A stretch of 64,000 bases of DNA from Rhodococcus sp. SGAir0479 (lineage in GTDB: Bacteria; Actinomycetota; Actinomycetes; Mycobacteriales; Mycobacteriaceae), in the NCBI RefSeq assembly GCF_005484805.1, contig NZ_CP039432.1:2790001-2854000 (forward strand). The letters are read 5' to 3'. Below are positions 12,368-21,837 of the stretch, piece by piece; the stretch's first letter is position 1; each line of letters opens with the position of its first letter. A model generated the notes under the pieces. The model was given only the letters and a program-made list of their open reading frames with translations, did not search any database and had not been told where the DNA came from. The position numbers and the translations under genes are program-made.

Positions 12368-12838
12368 GTGCCGATCTATGCCGCCTACGGGTCCAACATG
12401 CATCCCGATCAGATGCTCGAGCGCTGCCCGCACTCCCCGATGGCGGGCACGGGCTGGCTGCACGGGTGGCGGCTGACGTTCAGCGGTGGCGACATCGGCT
12501 GGGAGGGCGCACTCGCGACCGTCGTCGAGGATCAGGACGATCCGGACGCCAAGGTGTTCGTCGTCCTCTACGACGTCCCGAGCGAGGACGAGGAACGACT
12601 CGACCGTTGGGAGGGCTCGGAACTCGGTATCCACCGCAAGATCCGGCTGCGCGTCGACACCGCCGACGGCCCCGTGCTGGCCTGGTTGTACGTCCTCGAC
12701 GCGTACGAGGGCGGGCTGCCCTCGGCCCGCTACCTCGGGGTGATGGCCGAGGCGGCGGAGATCGCCGGCGCCCCGGCCGACTACGTCCGCAACCTCCGCA
12801 CCCGCAACAGCCGCAACGTCGGACCCGGCACGTCCTAG
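12368..12838 (+). CDS. Gamma-glutamylcyclotransferase-like protein
   Basis: A 156-residue protein of the GGCT/AIG2-like fold. The substrate-binding loop YAAYGSNM is at residues 4-11 and the core has VFVVLYDVPSEDEERLDRWEG (about 60-80), where a Glu typically acts as base. Family members release 5-oxoproline from gamma-glutamyl amines or dipeptides; the substrate here is unknown. It matches M. tuberculosis Rv3304 by position, between lpdA and the amidohydrolase pair. GTG start at 12368 follows a 145-bp divergent region. TAGGCT (12354-12359), 8 bp before the GTG, looks like a -10 element, so the mRNA may be leaderless. Confidence 0.8.
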   Translation: MPIYAAYGSNMHPDQMLERCPHSPMAGTGWLHGWRLTFSGGDIGWEGALATVVEDQDDPDAKVFVVLYDVPSEDEERLDRWEGSELGIHRKIRLRVDTADGPVLAWLYVLDAYEGGLPSARYLGVMAEAAEIAGAPADYVRNLRTRNSRNVGPGTS

Positions 12839-12878
12839 CCCCGACGGCGCGGAGCCACCGGCCCCGCGCCGCGGCCGG

Positions 12879-14030
12879 TCAGGACTGCAGCACCAGATTC
12901 GTCAGCACCCGCACGCCGGTCGCGAGCGCCCGCTCGTCCAGGTCGAACGTCGGCTGGTGAATGTCCAGTTGCGGACCGTGACCCGACCAGACACCCAGCC
13001 GCGCCATCGCACCCGGAGCCTCCTCGAGGTACCACGAGAAGTCCTCGCCGCCGCCCGACTGCGGAGTGTCCGCGAGCGCGTCCGGCCCGATCGCGCGGAC
13101 GGCGTCCTCGAGCATCCGAGCGGACACCTCGTCGTTGACGACGGGCGGCACCCCGCGCCGGTAGTTGAGTTCGTATCGCACGCCGGTGGGTGCGAGCAGT
13201 CCGTGCACGATCTCGCGGACCGTCGGTTCGAGCAGCGCCCACGTGTCGTGGTCGCCGGTGCGGACCGTTCCGGTGAGGATGCCGCTGCGCGGGATGGCGT
13301 TGGGCGCCTGCCCGGCGCTCACCGCGCCCCAGACCATGACGGTGCCGCTGCGCGGGTCGATCCGGCGGCTGAGCATCCCGGGCAGTCCGGTGATCACCGT
13401 GCCGATCGCGTAGACCAGGTCGGTGGTCAGGTGCGGCCGGGACGTATGTCCGCCCGGCGAGTCCAGCACGAGTTCGACGGTGTCCGCGGCGGACGTGATC
13501 GCGCCCACCCGGACTCCGATGCGTCCGGCTTCGAGTCGCGGATCGCAGTGCAGCGCGAAAACTCGCGACACGCCCTGCATGCCGCCGGCCGCGACGACGT
13601 CCAGCGCACCTCCCGGCATCACTTCCTCCGCGGGCTGGAAGATGAACCGCACGCCGATCGGCAACTCCGGCAACGAGTTCAACGCCAGCGCGGTACCGAG
13701 CATGATGGCGGTGTGCGCGTCGTGGCCGCACGCGTGCGCGACGCCGGGCACCGTGGACGCGTACGGCGCGCCCGTCGCCTCCTGCAGCGGCAGCGCGTCC
13801 ATGTCGGCGCGCAGCGCGATCCGCATGCCGCCGGGCCCGATGTCACAGACGACCCCGGTCCCGCCGGGCAGCAGCAACGGCGACATCCCGGCGGCCGACA
13901 GGTGACTCGCGACGAACGTGGTGGTCCCGAACTCGTGCCGGGCCAACTCCGGGTTGGCGTGGAAGTGGCGACGCCAACGAGACAGGTCGATCCTGTGCTC
14001 GTCCAGCCACTTCTCGATTCCCTCGTTCAC
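12879..14030 (-). CDS. M20-family amidohydrolase (AmiA-like)
   Basis: A 383-residue metallopeptidase-fold amidohydrolase that likely cleaves N-acyl or carbamoyl amino acids; the substrate is not known. Two-metal site residues are visible: Asp in LRADMDALP, HACGHDAHTAIMLG (about residues 99-112), the catalytic Glu pair in FQPAEEVMPGG (about 132-142) and His in FALHCDP. The middle holds the dimerisation (lid) domain. The GTG start overlaps the stop of the next upstream gene by 4 bp (GTGA), so the two are translationally coupled. The pair corresponds to amiA1-amiB1 (Rv3305c-Rv3306c). Confidence 0.88.
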   Translation of the reverse strand: MNEGIEKWLDEHRIDLSRWRRHFHANPELARHEFGTTTFVASHLSAAGMSPLLLPGGTGVVCDIGPGGMRIALRADMDALPLQEATGAPYASTVPGVAHACGHDAHTAIMLGTALALNSLPELPIGVRFIFQPAEEVMPGGALDVVAAGGMQGVSRVFALHCDPRLEAGRIGVRVGAITSAADTVELVLDSPGGHTSRPHLTTDLVYAIGTVITGLPGMLSRRIDPRSGTVMVWGAVSAGQAPNAIPRSGILTGTVRTGDHDTWALLEPTVREIVHGLLAPTGVRYELNYRRGVPPVVNDEVSARMLEDAVRAIGPDALADTPQSGGGEDFSWYLEEAPGAMARLGVWSGHGPQLDIHQPTFDLDERALATGVRVLTNLVLQS

Positions 14031-15196
14031 CGTCGTTCCACCCCTTCGAGTAGCCGGGTTCTGTGGTCGGTGTCGAGCGCCGCTCGAATCACCGTGCGTG
14101 CCAGCGCGATCGCGCCGTCGACGACCGCGACGTCGGCCGACTCCGAGACCGCGGCGGCCGCGAACTCGGGTTGATGCGTCACCGCGCCGCGGGAGTCGAG
14201 TCCGATGACCGGATGGATGCCCGGCAGCACGTGGGTGACGTTACCCATGTCCGTACTGCCCAGCGGGCGCGTCGATTCCAGCTCCACCGGCAGCGGGACG
14301 CGGCCCAGGTCGACGACCTCCTCGCGGAAGACGTCGACGAGCCACGGATCCGGGCGCAGTTCGGTGTAGGGCGGTGAGACCGTGCGGACGTCGTGAGTGC
14401 ACCCGGTGGCGAGCGCTCCGGCCGCGAAGCACGCCTCCGCCCGGACGGAGAGTTCGTCGAGCGACTCCGCGGTGCGGGCCCGCAGGTAGTACAGCATCTC
14501 GGCCCGGGCGGGGATGATGTTCGGCGCGGTGCCGCCGTCGCTCACGATGCCGTGCAGCTGCTGCCCCGGCGAGAGCTGCTGACGGAGCAGCGCGAGCGCC
14601 ACCTGGGCGACGATGACCGCGTCGGCGGCGTTGCGCCCGAACTCCGGTGCGGCCGAAGCGTGCGCCTCCCGGCCGCCGAACGTGATCGCCAGATCCGCGA
14701 GCGCGAGCGACGTCGCACCCACGATGTCGAACGGCCCGGGATGCACCATCAGCGCGACGGCGACGTCGTCGAAGACACCCCGCTCGAGCATGACGATCTT
14801 GCCGCCGCCGGTCTCCTCCGCAGGTGTACCGATGATCCGGACGGTGATCCCCAACTCGTCCGCGATCGGCGCGAGCGCGAGACCCGCACCGACGGCGGAC
14901 GCGGCAATGATGTTGTGGCCGCAGGCATGCCCGATCTCCGGCAGGGCGTCGTACTCGGCGAGGATGCCGACGACGAGTTCGCCGCTGCCGTAGCGCGCCT
15001 CGAACGCCGTGGGCAGCCCGGCGATCCCCGTGCGCACGTCGAAACCCCGACCGCGCAGGAACTCGACCAGTTTCGCGGCGCTGCGGTGCTCTTCGAACGC
15101 TAGTTCCGGCTCGGCATGGATCGAGTGCGACAGCGCGATCAGGTCCGATCGCGCGGCCAGCACCCTGTCCGGCACAGTGGGGGATCCTGATCTCAC
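14027..15196 (-). CDS. M20-family amidohydrolase (AmiB-like)
   Basis: First gene of the coupled amidohydrolase pair. 389 residues from GTG 15196, which has GGGG 8 nt upstream; the longer open frame to 15385 is arginine/serine-rich and unlikely to be translated. Metal-site motifs: AEYDALPEIGHACGHN (about residues 69-84), GTPAEETGGGKI (about 116-127) and MVHPGPFD. It resembles p-aminobenzoyl-glutamate hydrolase/amidohydrolase AmiB proteins. With its partner it may recycle peptides or acylated amino acids, but no transporter neighbours them to show the substrate. Confidence 0.87.
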   Translation of the reverse strand: MRSGSPTVPDRVLAARSDLIALSHSIHAEPELAFEEHRSAAKLVEFLRGRGFDVRTGIAGLPTAFEARYGSGELVVGILAEYDALPEIGHACGHNIIAASAVGAGLALAPIADELGITVRIIGTPAEETGGGKIVMLERGVFDDVAVALMVHPGPFDIVGATSLALADLAITFGGREAHASAAPEFGRNAADAVIVAQVALALLRQQLSPGQQLHGIVSDGGTAPNIIPARAEMLYYLRARTAESLDELSVRAEACFAAGALATGCTHDVRTVSPPYTELRPDPWLVDVFREEVVDLGRVPLPVELESTRPLGSTDMGNVTHVLPGIHPVIGLDSRGAVTHQPEFAAAAVSESADVAVVDGAIALARTVIRAALDTDHRTRLLEGVERR

Positions 15197-15233
15197 AGTC
15201 CCCAGTGTCTCATTCCTGCGAGCCGGGCCCCGA

Positions 15234-15932
15234 TCAACCGAACTTGAAGTTGCTCTCGTCGGTCTTGGTCGCGAGCGCGTCGAGGATGTCGCGGTGCATG
15301 CCCCGCTTGATTCCGGTGAGGTTGGCACCGCGCGTCGAGACGAGTGCGGAGGCGCGGGCCACGGCGGTGTCGAGCACCCGGTCACCGTCGACGGCGTCGT
15401 CGACGATCCCGGCCGCGAGCGCGTCGGGTCCGCCGTAGCGTCGGCCGGTGGTCATCGCCTCGACCGCCGTCTGTCGCGTCAGGCGGGACGTGAGCAGCGT
15501 CGACATCCCGACGGTGAAGGGCATGTTCAGGTTGACCTCGGGCAGGCAGTAGTAGCCCCGGTCGCCCCGCATGACCCGGAAGTCCTGCGCGATCGCCAGC
15601 ATCGCGCCGGCGCCGAACGCGTGGCCCTGCACGGCCGCGACGGTGGCCATCGGGAACTCGAGCAGCCGGGTGAAGACCGTGTGGACGCGATCGAGATAGC
15701 CGGGCAGCCGGTCGAGATTGCCGAAGATCCAGTCGGTGTCGAGGCCGTTGGTGTAGAACTTGCCGGTCGCCGTGGTGACCAGCGCCGCCGGTCCCTCGTG
15801 CGCCTCGACCTCGTCCAGCAACGCGTGCGTGGCGTCGATCCAGTCGGGGTGGAACCGATTCTCGTTGTCCGTCTCCCCCTCGTTGCCGAGGTACAGGACG
15901 AAGACGTCGCCTTGGCGATTCAGGTATGGCAT
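15234..15932 (-). CDS. Enoyl-CoA hydratase/isomerase family protein
   Basis: A 232-residue crotonase-fold protein, shorter than the usual 255-265. The CoA-binding and oxyanion-hole segments are TTATGKFYTNGLDTDW (about residues 53-68) and VQGHAFGAGAMLA (about 101-113). The catalytic Glu pair of hydratases is not obvious; the region reads YYCLPEVNLNMPF, as in delta3,delta2-enoyl-CoA isomerases of the peroxisomal ECI type. An isomerase role in unsaturated fatty-acid oxidation is therefore as likely as hydration. It diverges from the PNP gene, 53 bp away. ATG start at 15932. Confidence 0.84.
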   Translation of the reverse strand: MPYLNRQGDVFVLYLGNEGETDNENRFHPDWIDATHALLDEVEAHEGPAALVTTATGKFYTNGLDTDWIFGNLDRLPGYLDRVHTVFTRLLEFPMATVAAVQGHAFGAGAMLAIAQDFRVMRGDRGYYCLPEVNLNMPFTVGMSTLLTSRLTRQTAVEAMTTGRRYGGPDALAAGIVDDAVDGDRVLDTAVARASALVSTRGANLTGIKRGMHRDILDALATKTDESNFKFG

Positions 15933-15985
15933 GGCGCGATACTACCCGCGAGTAACATCGGGTGTCGCCACTACTGTGTCGGTTC

Positions 15986-16771
15986 ATGGGCACACTCGAG
16001 CAGCAGGCCGCGGACGTCCTCGCGGAGCACACCGGAATCGCGAAGCACCGCGCCGCCGTCGTCCTCGGATCGGGATGGCACGCCGCCGCCGACGCGCTGG
16101 GCGACGCACTCACCACCGTGCCGATGGCGGACCTGCCCGGCTTCGCCACACCGTCCGCCGTCGGGCACGCCGGCACGGTGCGATCGCTCCGGGTGGACGA
16201 CACCCCGGTGTTGGTCCTGCTCGGGCGTACCCACGCGTACGAGGGGCACGACCTCGCGCGCGTGGTGCATCCCGTGCGCACCGCGATCGCGGCCGGCGCC
16301 GAAACGATCGTCCTCACCAACGCAGCCGGCGGGATCCGCGCCGACATGACCGTGGGACAGCCGGTGCTCATCAGCGACCACCTCAACCTCACGGCGCGTT
16401 CGCCGCTCGCCGGCGCGCAGTTCGTCGACCTGGTCGACGCCTACAGTCCCCGGCTGCGTGCCCTCGCCCACGAGATCGATCCGACGCTCACGGAGGGCGT
16501 GTACGCGGGGCTGCCGGGACCGCACTACGAGACCCCCGCGGAGATCCGGATGCTCCGCACGTTGGGCGCCGACCTGGTCGGCATGTCGACCGTCCACGAG
16601 ACCATCGCCGCGCGCGCACTCGGCGCGGAGGTCCTGGGCGTCTCGCTCGTGACGAACTTCGCGGCCGGCATCACCGGCGAGCACCTCGATCACGCCGAGG
16701 TACTCGCGGCCGGGCAGGCGTCGGCCGCCCGGATGGGTGAACTGCTGCGCGAGCTGCTGGCCCGGCTGTGA
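15986..16771 (+). CDS. Purine-nucleoside phosphorylase (trimeric type)
   Basis: Cleaves purine nucleosides with phosphate to free base and ribose 1-phosphate. 261 residues, close to the 268 of M. tuberculosis PNP (Rv3307, called deoD). Phosphate and base contacts visible: VLGSGWHA (about 27-34), [11 protein letters not shown] (about 75-85), TNAAGGI (about 110-116), [16 protein letters not shown] with the purine-binding Glu, MSTVHE (about 207-212) and TNFAAGI. ATG 15986 is chosen over an in-frame ATG 24 nt upstream because it fits the family N-terminus. The stop overlaps the pmmB GTG (GTGA), so product and ribose-phosphate isomerisation are probably coupled. Confidence 0.92.
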   Translation: MGTLEQQAADVLAEHTGIAKHRAAVVLGSGWHAAADALGDALTTVPMADLPGFATPSAVGHAGTVRSLRVDDTPVLVLLGRTHAYEGHDLARVVHPVRTAIAAGAETIVLTNAAGGIRADMTVGQPVLISDHLNLTARSPLAGAQFVDLVDAYSPRLRALAHEIDPTLTEGVYAGLPGPHYETPAEIRMLRTLGADLVGMSTVHETIAARALGAEVLGVSLVTNFAAGITGEHLDHAEVLAAGQASAARMGELLRELLARL

Positions 16772-18258
16772 CGGATCTGCGATTCGGCACCGCCGGCCTG
16801 CGCGGTCCCGTCGGTGACGGACCCGGTCACATGAACGTCGGTGTCGTCGAGCGCACCACGGCGGGGCTGGCGCAGTGGCTGCGCGACCGGAACGCGGGCG
16901 GGGGCGTCGTGGTCGTGGGCCGCGATGCCCGCCGCGGCTCGGAGGAGTTCGCGTCCGCGGCGGCGGAGGTGCTCGCCGCCGAGGGCTTCGAGGTGGTACT
17001 GCTGCCGCGCCCACTGCCGACGCCCGTGGTCGCCTTCGCGGTTCGCCGGTCGGGGGCGGCCGCCGGTGTCCAGATCACCGCGTCGCACAACCCGCCCGCC
17101 GACAACGGCTACAAGGTGTACGTGCACGGCGGCGAACCGCTCGCCGCGCCCGCCGACCGCGAGATCGAGGACGCGATCGCGCGCGTCGGGTCGATCCGGC
17201 GCAGCCCCGTCACCCCGGCGGACGACGCGATCGTCACCGCGTACCTCGAGCGCGTGGCGACCCTGCCGTTCGGCCATCGGCGCGACGTCCGCATCGCGCT
17301 GACGGCCCTGCACGGCGTCGGCGGAGCGCTCGCGGTCGCGGCGCTGCGGGCGGCGGGCTTCACCGACATCCACACGGTGGCAACCCAATTCGACCCCGAC
17401 CCCGACTTCCCCACCGTCGCGTTCCCGAACCCCGAGGAACCCGGAGCCACCGATGCACTGCTCGCGCTCGCCGCGGCGGTGGACGCCGACGTCGCGATCG
17501 CGCTCGATCCCGACGCCGACCGCTGCGCTGTCGGGGTCCCCGGGCCGGGCGGCTGGCGAATGCTCACCGGCGACCAGACCGGGGCCCTGCTGGGCGACCG
17601 GATCCTCGCGCACGCCGCCGACGGCGCGCTGGTCGCGACGACGATCGTGTCGTCGACGCTGCTCGGCCGGATCGCGCAGGCGCGGGGATTCCGGTCCACG
17701 CGCACCCTCACCGGGTTCAAGTGGCTCGTCCGCGCCGGGACCGGCCTGGTGTACGCGTACGAGGAGGCCGTCGGCCACTGCGTGGACCCCGACGTCGTGC
17801 GGGACAAGGACGGGATCTCCGCCGCCGTGCTGATCGCCGATCTGGTGGCCGATCTCCGGGCGGCGGGCCGGACACCGAGGACCGCGCTGGACGAGCTCGC
17901 CATCGAGTTCGGTGTGCATCTCACCGGGCAGGTGTCGCGCCGCTTCGGCGACCTCGACCGGATCGCGCACGTCATGGGCCGGCTGCGCACGCATCCCCCG
18001 ACCGAGATCGCCGGGACGGCGGTCGAGACGACCGATCTGGCGGCGGTCGACGGTCCGCTGCGGACCGACGCGGTGGCGTGCGCGGGGGCCGGACTGCGCG
18101 TCACGATCCGCCCCTCCGGCACCGAACCCAAGCTCAAGGCCTACTTCGAGGTGATCGAACCGGTGGCCGGGGCCGGCGGGCTGCCCGCCGCCGAGGCGGC
18201 CGCCCATGCGCGCGCCGACCGGGTGCGTGCCCGGCTGGAGACGATCGAGACGTGGTGA
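16768..18258 (+). CDS. pmmB: Phosphohexomutase (phosphomannomutase/phosphoglucomutase family, PmmB type)
   Basis: An alpha-D-phosphohexomutase of 496 residues. Members next to PNP often act as phosphopentomutases on ribose 1-phosphate or deoxyribose 1-phosphate; substrate here is inferred, not seen. Motifs in order: [12 protein letters not shown] (residues 5-16), [14 protein letters not shown] (about 105-118) with the phosphoserine, DPDADRC (about 248-254) for the metal, [14 protein letters not shown] for sugar binding and [12 protein letters not shown] (about 449-460) for the phosphate. The N-terminus is about 35 residues shorter than M. tuberculosis PmmB (Rv3308). GTG start in a 4-bp overlap with PNP. 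Confidence 0.88.
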   Translation: MTDLRFGTAGLRGPVGDGPGHMNVGVVERTTAGLAQWLRDRNAGGGVVVVGRDARRGSEEFASAAAEVLAAEGFEVVLLPRPLPTPVVAFAVRRSGAAAGVQITASHNPPADNGYKVYVHGGEPLAAPADREIEDAIARVGSIRRSPVTPADDAIVTAYLERVATLPFGHRRDVRIALTALHGVGGALAVAALRAAGFTDIHTVATQFDPDPDFPTVAFPNPEEPGATDALLALAAAVDADVAIALDPDADRCAVGVPGPGGWRMLTGDQTGALLGDRILAHAADGALVATTIVSSTLLGRIAQARGFRSTRTLTGFKWLVRAGTGLVYAYEEAVGHCVDPDVVRDKDGISAAVLIADLVADLRAAGRTPRTALDELAIEFGVHLTGQVSRRFGDLDRIAHVMGRLRTHPPTEIAGTAVETTDLAAVDGPLRTDAVACAGAGLRVTIRPSGTEPKLKAYFEVIEPVAGAGGLPAAEAAAHARADRVRARLETIETW

Positions 18259-18348
18259 CCGGCGCCCGGGCACTTGCCCGCGGCCCGGGCCCCGGCACAT
18301 CCTGAGAGACGCGCCCCTCGTCACGGCCGACCGCGGACGGAGAACCCG

Positions 18349-18969
18349 ATGGCTTCCAGGACCCTCGCCCCACCGCACCGGAGGACGGCAGTCCTCGTAC
18401 TCGCCGGCAGCGCGCTCGTCCTCCTCGCCGGCTGCGGCGACGGCGACGACTCGCAGCCGGCCCCGACCCCGGCGGTGACCTCCCCTTCGCCATCCCCGTC
18501 GTCGACGCCGGCCGGCGCCACCGGCGCGCCGTCTCCGGACGGGCAGGCACTCGGACGCGCCGGCGCCGCCGCCGTGGCCGCGGTGCCGGGCGGCACCCTC
18601 GTGTCGATCGAGACGGAGCACGACGGCACGTGGGAGGCCCAGGTCGTCACGCCCGACGGCGTCGAGCACCACGTCGACGTGTCCCCCGACGGCGCGACCG
18701 TCCTCGGCGCGCCGCGCGTCGACGAGGAGGACGAGTCCGACCGCGCCAAGCATCGGGAGCGGGTGCAGGCCGCGGTGCTGGACTACGCCGCGGCGGCCGA
18801 TGCCGTCCGCGCCGAGGTCCCCGGCGGCGCCGTCACCGAACTCGACCTCGACTCGGACAACGGTGTCACGGTGTGGGAGGCCGACGTGATCGACGGTTCC
18901 GGCACCAAGCACGAGGTCACGATCGACGCGGCCACGGGTCAGGTGCTGGCGAACACCACCGGTCGCTGA
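18349..18969 (+). CDS. PepSY-domain lipoprotein
   Basis: A 206-residue predicted lipoprotein. The signal peptide has an Arg-rich start, a hydrophobic core and the lipobox LLAGC (Cys about residue 28). A Pro/Ser/Thr linker follows (about 36-60). Then come two tandem PepSY-like units (about 63-120 and 130-206), each with the pattern AAxAAVPGG...E...WEAxVxxxDGxxHxVxxxxxGxxL. PepSY domains bind or inhibit peptidases or act as periplasmic/wall scaffolds. ATG 18349 has ACGGAGA upstream. It faces the convergent upp, 9 bp away. Function is not known beyond export and anchoring. Confidence 0.84.
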   Translation: MASRTLAPPHRRTAVLVLAGSALVLLAGCGDGDDSQPAPTPAVTSPSPSPSSTPAGATGAPSPDGQALGRAGAAAVAAVPGGTLVSIETEHDGTWEAQVVTPDGVEHHVDVSPDGATVLGAPRVDEEDESDRAKHRERVQAAVLDYAAAADAVRAEVPGGAVTELDLDSDNGVTVWEADVIDGSGTKHEVTIDAATGQVLANTTGR

Positions 18970-18978
18970 GAGGCGGCT

Positions 18979-19602
18979 CTAGCGGGGGCCGAACTGGCGG
19001 TCCCCGGCGTCGCCCAGGCCGGGAACGATGAACGCGTTCTCGTCGAGTCCCTCGTCCACGGACGCCGTGATCAGGCGCACCGGGTGGCCCGAGTTCGCGA
19101 GAGTGTCGACCCCGCGCGGGGCCGCGACGACGCACACCGCGGTGACGTCGGATGCGCCGCGGGCGACGAGCAGGTCGATCGTGTGGACCATCGAGCCGCC
19201 GGTCGCGAGCATCGGGTCCAGCACGTACACCGGCAGCCCCGACAGGTCGGCCGGCAGCGATTCCAGGTACGGCACCGGCTGGTGCGTCTCCTCGTCGCGG
19301 GCCATGCCGACGAACCCGACCTGGGACTGCGGGATCAGTGCGCTGGCCTGCTCGATCATCCCGAGCCCGGCACGCAGCACCGGCACCAGCAGCGGCGGCT
19401 TCGCCAACCGGAACCCGTCCGTGACGGCCACCGGTGTCTTCACCTCGAACTTCTCGATCGGCGCGTCCCGGATCGCCTCGTAGATCAGCATCTGGGTGAG
19501 CTGCCGCAACGCCGACCGGAACGTGGCGTTGTCGCTGCGTTCGTCGCGCATCCTCGTCAGAAGTGCTGCTGCCAGAGGATGGTCGACCACGTGCGTTTCC
19601 AT
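18979..19602 (-). CDS. upp: Uracil phosphoribosyltransferase
   Basis: Converts uracil and PRPP to UMP in pyrimidine salvage. 207 residues, standard length. The PRPP-binding loop is [19 protein letters not shown] (about residues 127-145). The uracil-binding end is [11 protein letters not shown] (about 196-206). [15 protein letters not shown] (about 68-82) is the family signature. ATG 19602. It keeps its Rv3309c position after pmmB, and with PNP it makes this a nucleoside-salvage neighbourhood. Confidence 0.95.
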   Translation of the reverse strand: METHVVDHPLAAALLTRMRDERSDNATFRSALRQLTQMLIYEAIRDAPIEKFEVKTPVAVTDGFRLAKPPLLVPVLRAGLGMIEQASALIPQSQVGFVGMARDEETHQPVPYLESLPADLSGLPVYVLDPMLATGGSMVHTIDLLVARGASDVTAVCVVAAPRGVDTLANSGHPVRLITASVDEGLDENAFIVPGLGDAGDRQFGPR

Positions 19603-19720
19603 GACTGCACAGGATAGTGGCGACCGCACCGGCCCCCGGCCACGCCCCGAGACCCGGCGGGAACCGAACGCCCGTTTCGTGCGTCCAACCCATCGACGAA
19701 CGAAGTATCGAGGGGGATGC

Positions 19721-20044
19721 ATGAGTGAGTTCGCTGCCGAGACGACCGGTATCGCCGCGTTCGCCGACACCGCGGCGGAGATGGCCCGGCGGGTGCAGAC
19801 GGCGGGTGCGGGCGTGACGGCGGATGCCGGAATCCTGGGCGCGGTCTTCGGGATCATCGGCGGCGGCTTCGTCGCGGCCTACACCGACGCCCGCGGCGCG
19901 CATCTGCGCGAGCTGGACCGTCTCGCCTCCACGTGGGACGCGATGAGCACCACCGCGGCGACCACCGCCGTCGCCTACGACGCCACCGACGCCGACATCG
20001 TGGCCGGTCTGGGTGCCGCCGGATCGCCGGGGGGCTCGCGGTGA
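19721..20044 (+). CDS. ESX/type VII secretion-associated small protein (EspC-like)
   Basis: A 107-residue helical protein without a Sec signal. It resembles EspC/WXG100-superfamily substrates: two helices around a Gly-rich turn, a Trp at residue 72, and YDATD at residues 86-90, matching the C-terminal YxxxD/E type VII export signal. Between them is a hydrophobic stretch (about 38-53). GAGGGGG lies just before the ATG. Its stop overlaps the GTG of the NlpC/P60 gene, so the two are coupled and may be exported together. No EccC-type ATPase or membrane core is nearby, so any export would use an apparatus coded elsewhere. Assignment by pattern. Confidence 0.7.
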   Translation: MSEFAAETTGIAAFADTAAEMARRVQTAGAGVTADAGILGAVFGIIGGGFVAAYTDARGAHLRELDRLASTWDAMSTTAATTAVAYDATDADIVAGLGAAGSPGGSR

Positions 20045-21129
20045 TCGACACCATGGCCCGCCCCCTCGTCGAACTGCTGGGGGTGTTCGGCACCGGCCTG
20101 CTGCCCGCCGGCTCCCCGGCCGACGCCCTGCGCGCCGCGTCGGACGCGCTCGACGCGGGATACGCACTCGCGCGCACCGCCATCGGCGAACTCGACGCCG
20201 GCTGGACCGGCGTCGCCGCCGACGCAGCGATCGGCAGGGCCCGGAACACACAAGCGGCGAGCGTCGAACTGTCGGACCGGGGCCGCGAGATCGCGGTCGT
20301 CGTCGAGGCCGCCTCCGAGACGGTCCGGGTGGGCACTGCCGAACTGCAGACGATCCTCGAGTCCTTCCTCTCGCTCGCGGCGTCGGCGCTGCCGCTGCTG
20401 GGCACCCCCGCGGGACAGACGATGTTGATCACCGCGGCGGTCGATCACGTCGGGCGCGCATTGGCGGTCGTCGAGCGGGTACGGGGGGAACTCGCCGCCG
20501 ACACCGCACGGATGGTCGAGCTCACCGCGCCCGATCCGGTGCCTGCGCAGTCCCGGCCGGTGGAGGTGGCCGGCCGCGTGCTGTCGGCGGTGTCGGCTGC
20601 ACACCCGGCGGCCTCGACGGCGGTCTTCGACGGCTCGGGCGCCGCCACGGCAGTCGACTTCGGGTCGGCGGGGTCCACCGCCGAGGTGGGCAGCGCGGGT
20701 GGATCGAGCTCCTACGACCCCCGGTTCGGCGGCCGCGGCGTCGAGATCCTGCTGCCGGACGGCAGCACCGCGGTCGCGCCGAACCAGGAGGCCGCGAACG
20801 CCGTCCGCGCCGCCCTCAGTCAGCAGGGTGTGCCCTACCAGTGGGGCGGGACCACGCCGGGCCAGGGGCTGGACTGCAGCGGCCTGACGCAGTGGGCGTA
20901 CGGCGAGGCCGGGGTGGGCCTGCCCCGCCTGGCACAGGAACAGAGCGTCGGCGTTCCGGTCGGCCAGGAGGATCTGCTACCCGGCGATCTCGCGGTGTGG
21001 GACGGCCACGTCGCGATGGTGATCGGGAACGGCCAGATGATCGAGGCCGGGGACCCCGTCAGCGTCAGCTCGATCCGAACCAGCAACAGCGGCATGGGCT
21101 TCCACGGCTTCTACCGACCGACCGAATGA
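20041..21129 (+). CDS. NlpC/P60 peptidoglycan hydrolase with type-VII-like helical N-terminus
   Basis: A 362-residue protein. Residues 1-165 are helical with WTG at 55-57, a WXG-like turn, and no Sec signal peptide. A Gly/Ser/Ala-rich linker spans about 165-230. The C-terminal domain (about 245-360) is NlpC/P60: catalytic Cys279 in LDCSGLTQWAYG, His323 in WDGHVAMVIG and a third polar residue in MIEAGD (about 333-338). Such enzymes cut D-glutamyl-meso-diaminopimelate links in peptidoglycan. The GTG start overlaps the EspC-like gene by 4 bp. The WXG-like N-terminus plus this partner suggests export by a type VII system, with a role in wall remodelling for secretion or in cell-cell competition. 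Confidence 0.85.
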   Translation: MIDTMARPLVELLGVFGTGLLPAGSPADALRAASDALDAGYALARTAIGELDAGWTGVAADAAIGRARNTQAASVELSDRGREIAVVVEAASETVRVGTAELQTILESFLSLAASALPLLGTPAGQTMLITAAVDHVGRALAVVERVRGELAADTARMVELTAPDPVPAQSRPVEVAGRVLSAVSAAHPAASTAVFDGSGAATAVDFGSAGSTAEVGSAGGSSSYDPRFGGRGVEILLPDGSTAVAPNQEAANAVRAALSQQGVPYQWGGTTPGQGLDCSGLTQWAYGEAGVGLPRLAQEQSVGVPVGQEDLLPGDLAVWDGHVAMVIGNGQMIEAGDPVSVSSIRTSNSGMGFHGFYRPTE

Positions 21130-21139
21130 CCGGAGAATC

Positions 21140-21487
21140 ATGACGACCGAACAGACCCCCTTGGCCGCCGCGACCGTCGCCGCCGCCGTCAACCACACCC
21201 GCACCGTGGCGATCCGCGCCACCGAGACCGGACTGCCGGTCGACATCCGCATCGACCGCCGCGAGATGCGGTTCGGTGGCGAACATCTTGCGCGCGAAAT
21301 CCTTCGGCTCTGCCGCGAGGCCGGGCGGGAGGCCGGCGCCCGCCGGCGCGACGAACTCGCCCGGGCGGGCCTGTCCGGCGAGGTACTCGACCGGTTGGGC
21401 CTGCCGACCCGCGACGACATCGCTGCCGCGGAGCACGCCGCGGCCGAGGACACGGACGCCCCCGCCAGCTGGATGCGGCCGCTGTGA
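21140..21487 (+). CDS. Small helical protein of the type-VII-like cluster, unknown function
   Basis: A 115-residue protein, third in the cluster, 10 bp after the hydrolase gene. Short strands (TVAIRATETGLPVDIRI, about 22-38) are followed by a long charged helix (GGEHLAREILRLCREAGREA, about 46-65) and an acidic Ala-rich tail. The strand-then-helix order recalls YbaB/EbfC-like proteins that often accompany ESX substrates in Nocardiaceae, but similarity is too weak to name it. Its stop overlaps the next GTG by 4 bp. Confidence 0.72.
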   Translation: MTTEQTPLAAATVAAAVNHTRTVAIRATETGLPVDIRIDRREMRFGGEHLAREILRLCREAGREAGARRRDELARAGLSGEVLDRLGLPTRDDIAAAEHAAAEDTDAPASWMRPL

Positions 21488-21789
21488 GCGCGCACGAAAT
21501 GGACGCCGTCGTGGAACGCGCGGCGGCACAGTTGAATCTGTTCGACGACGCGCTCGCGGCGCTGCACGCGATCCGGGCCGAGGCGGTCAGTGACGACGGC
21601 CGGGTCCGGGTGGAGGTCGACGGCCACGGCAGCCCGACCGCGTTGTGGCTGAGCGAATCCCTCCACGACCTCGACCCGCGTGTCCTCGCCCGATCGGTGG
21701 TCGCCACCGCTCACCGCGCCGCGGAGGAGGCCGCGGCGGAGCGGACACGGATCACGAGCGCGTTGTTCGACACACCCGACCGACATTGA
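21484..21789 (+). CDS. YbaB/EbfC-fold small protein
   Basis: A 101-residue protein with the YbaB/EbfC pattern: N-terminal helix (AAAQLNLFDDALAALHAI, about 13-30), strands with VRVEVDGHGSPTALWLSE (about 41-58), then a long C-terminal helix. Classic YbaB proteins bind DNA as dimers; the actinobacterial versions beside WXG100/EspC genes have no proven role and may be partners of secretion substrates. GTG start in a 4-bp overlap with the previous gene; last of the four-gene cluster. Confidence 0.72.
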   Translation: MSAHEMDAVVERAAAQLNLFDDALAALHAIRAEAVSDDGRVRVEVDGHGSPTALWLSESLHDLDPRVLARSVVATAHRAAEEAAAERTRITSALFDTPDRH

Positions 21790-21837
21790 CCGGTGTCCGG
21801 CTATATCTTCGGCCGCGACGTGGCTAGGCTTCCGGCC

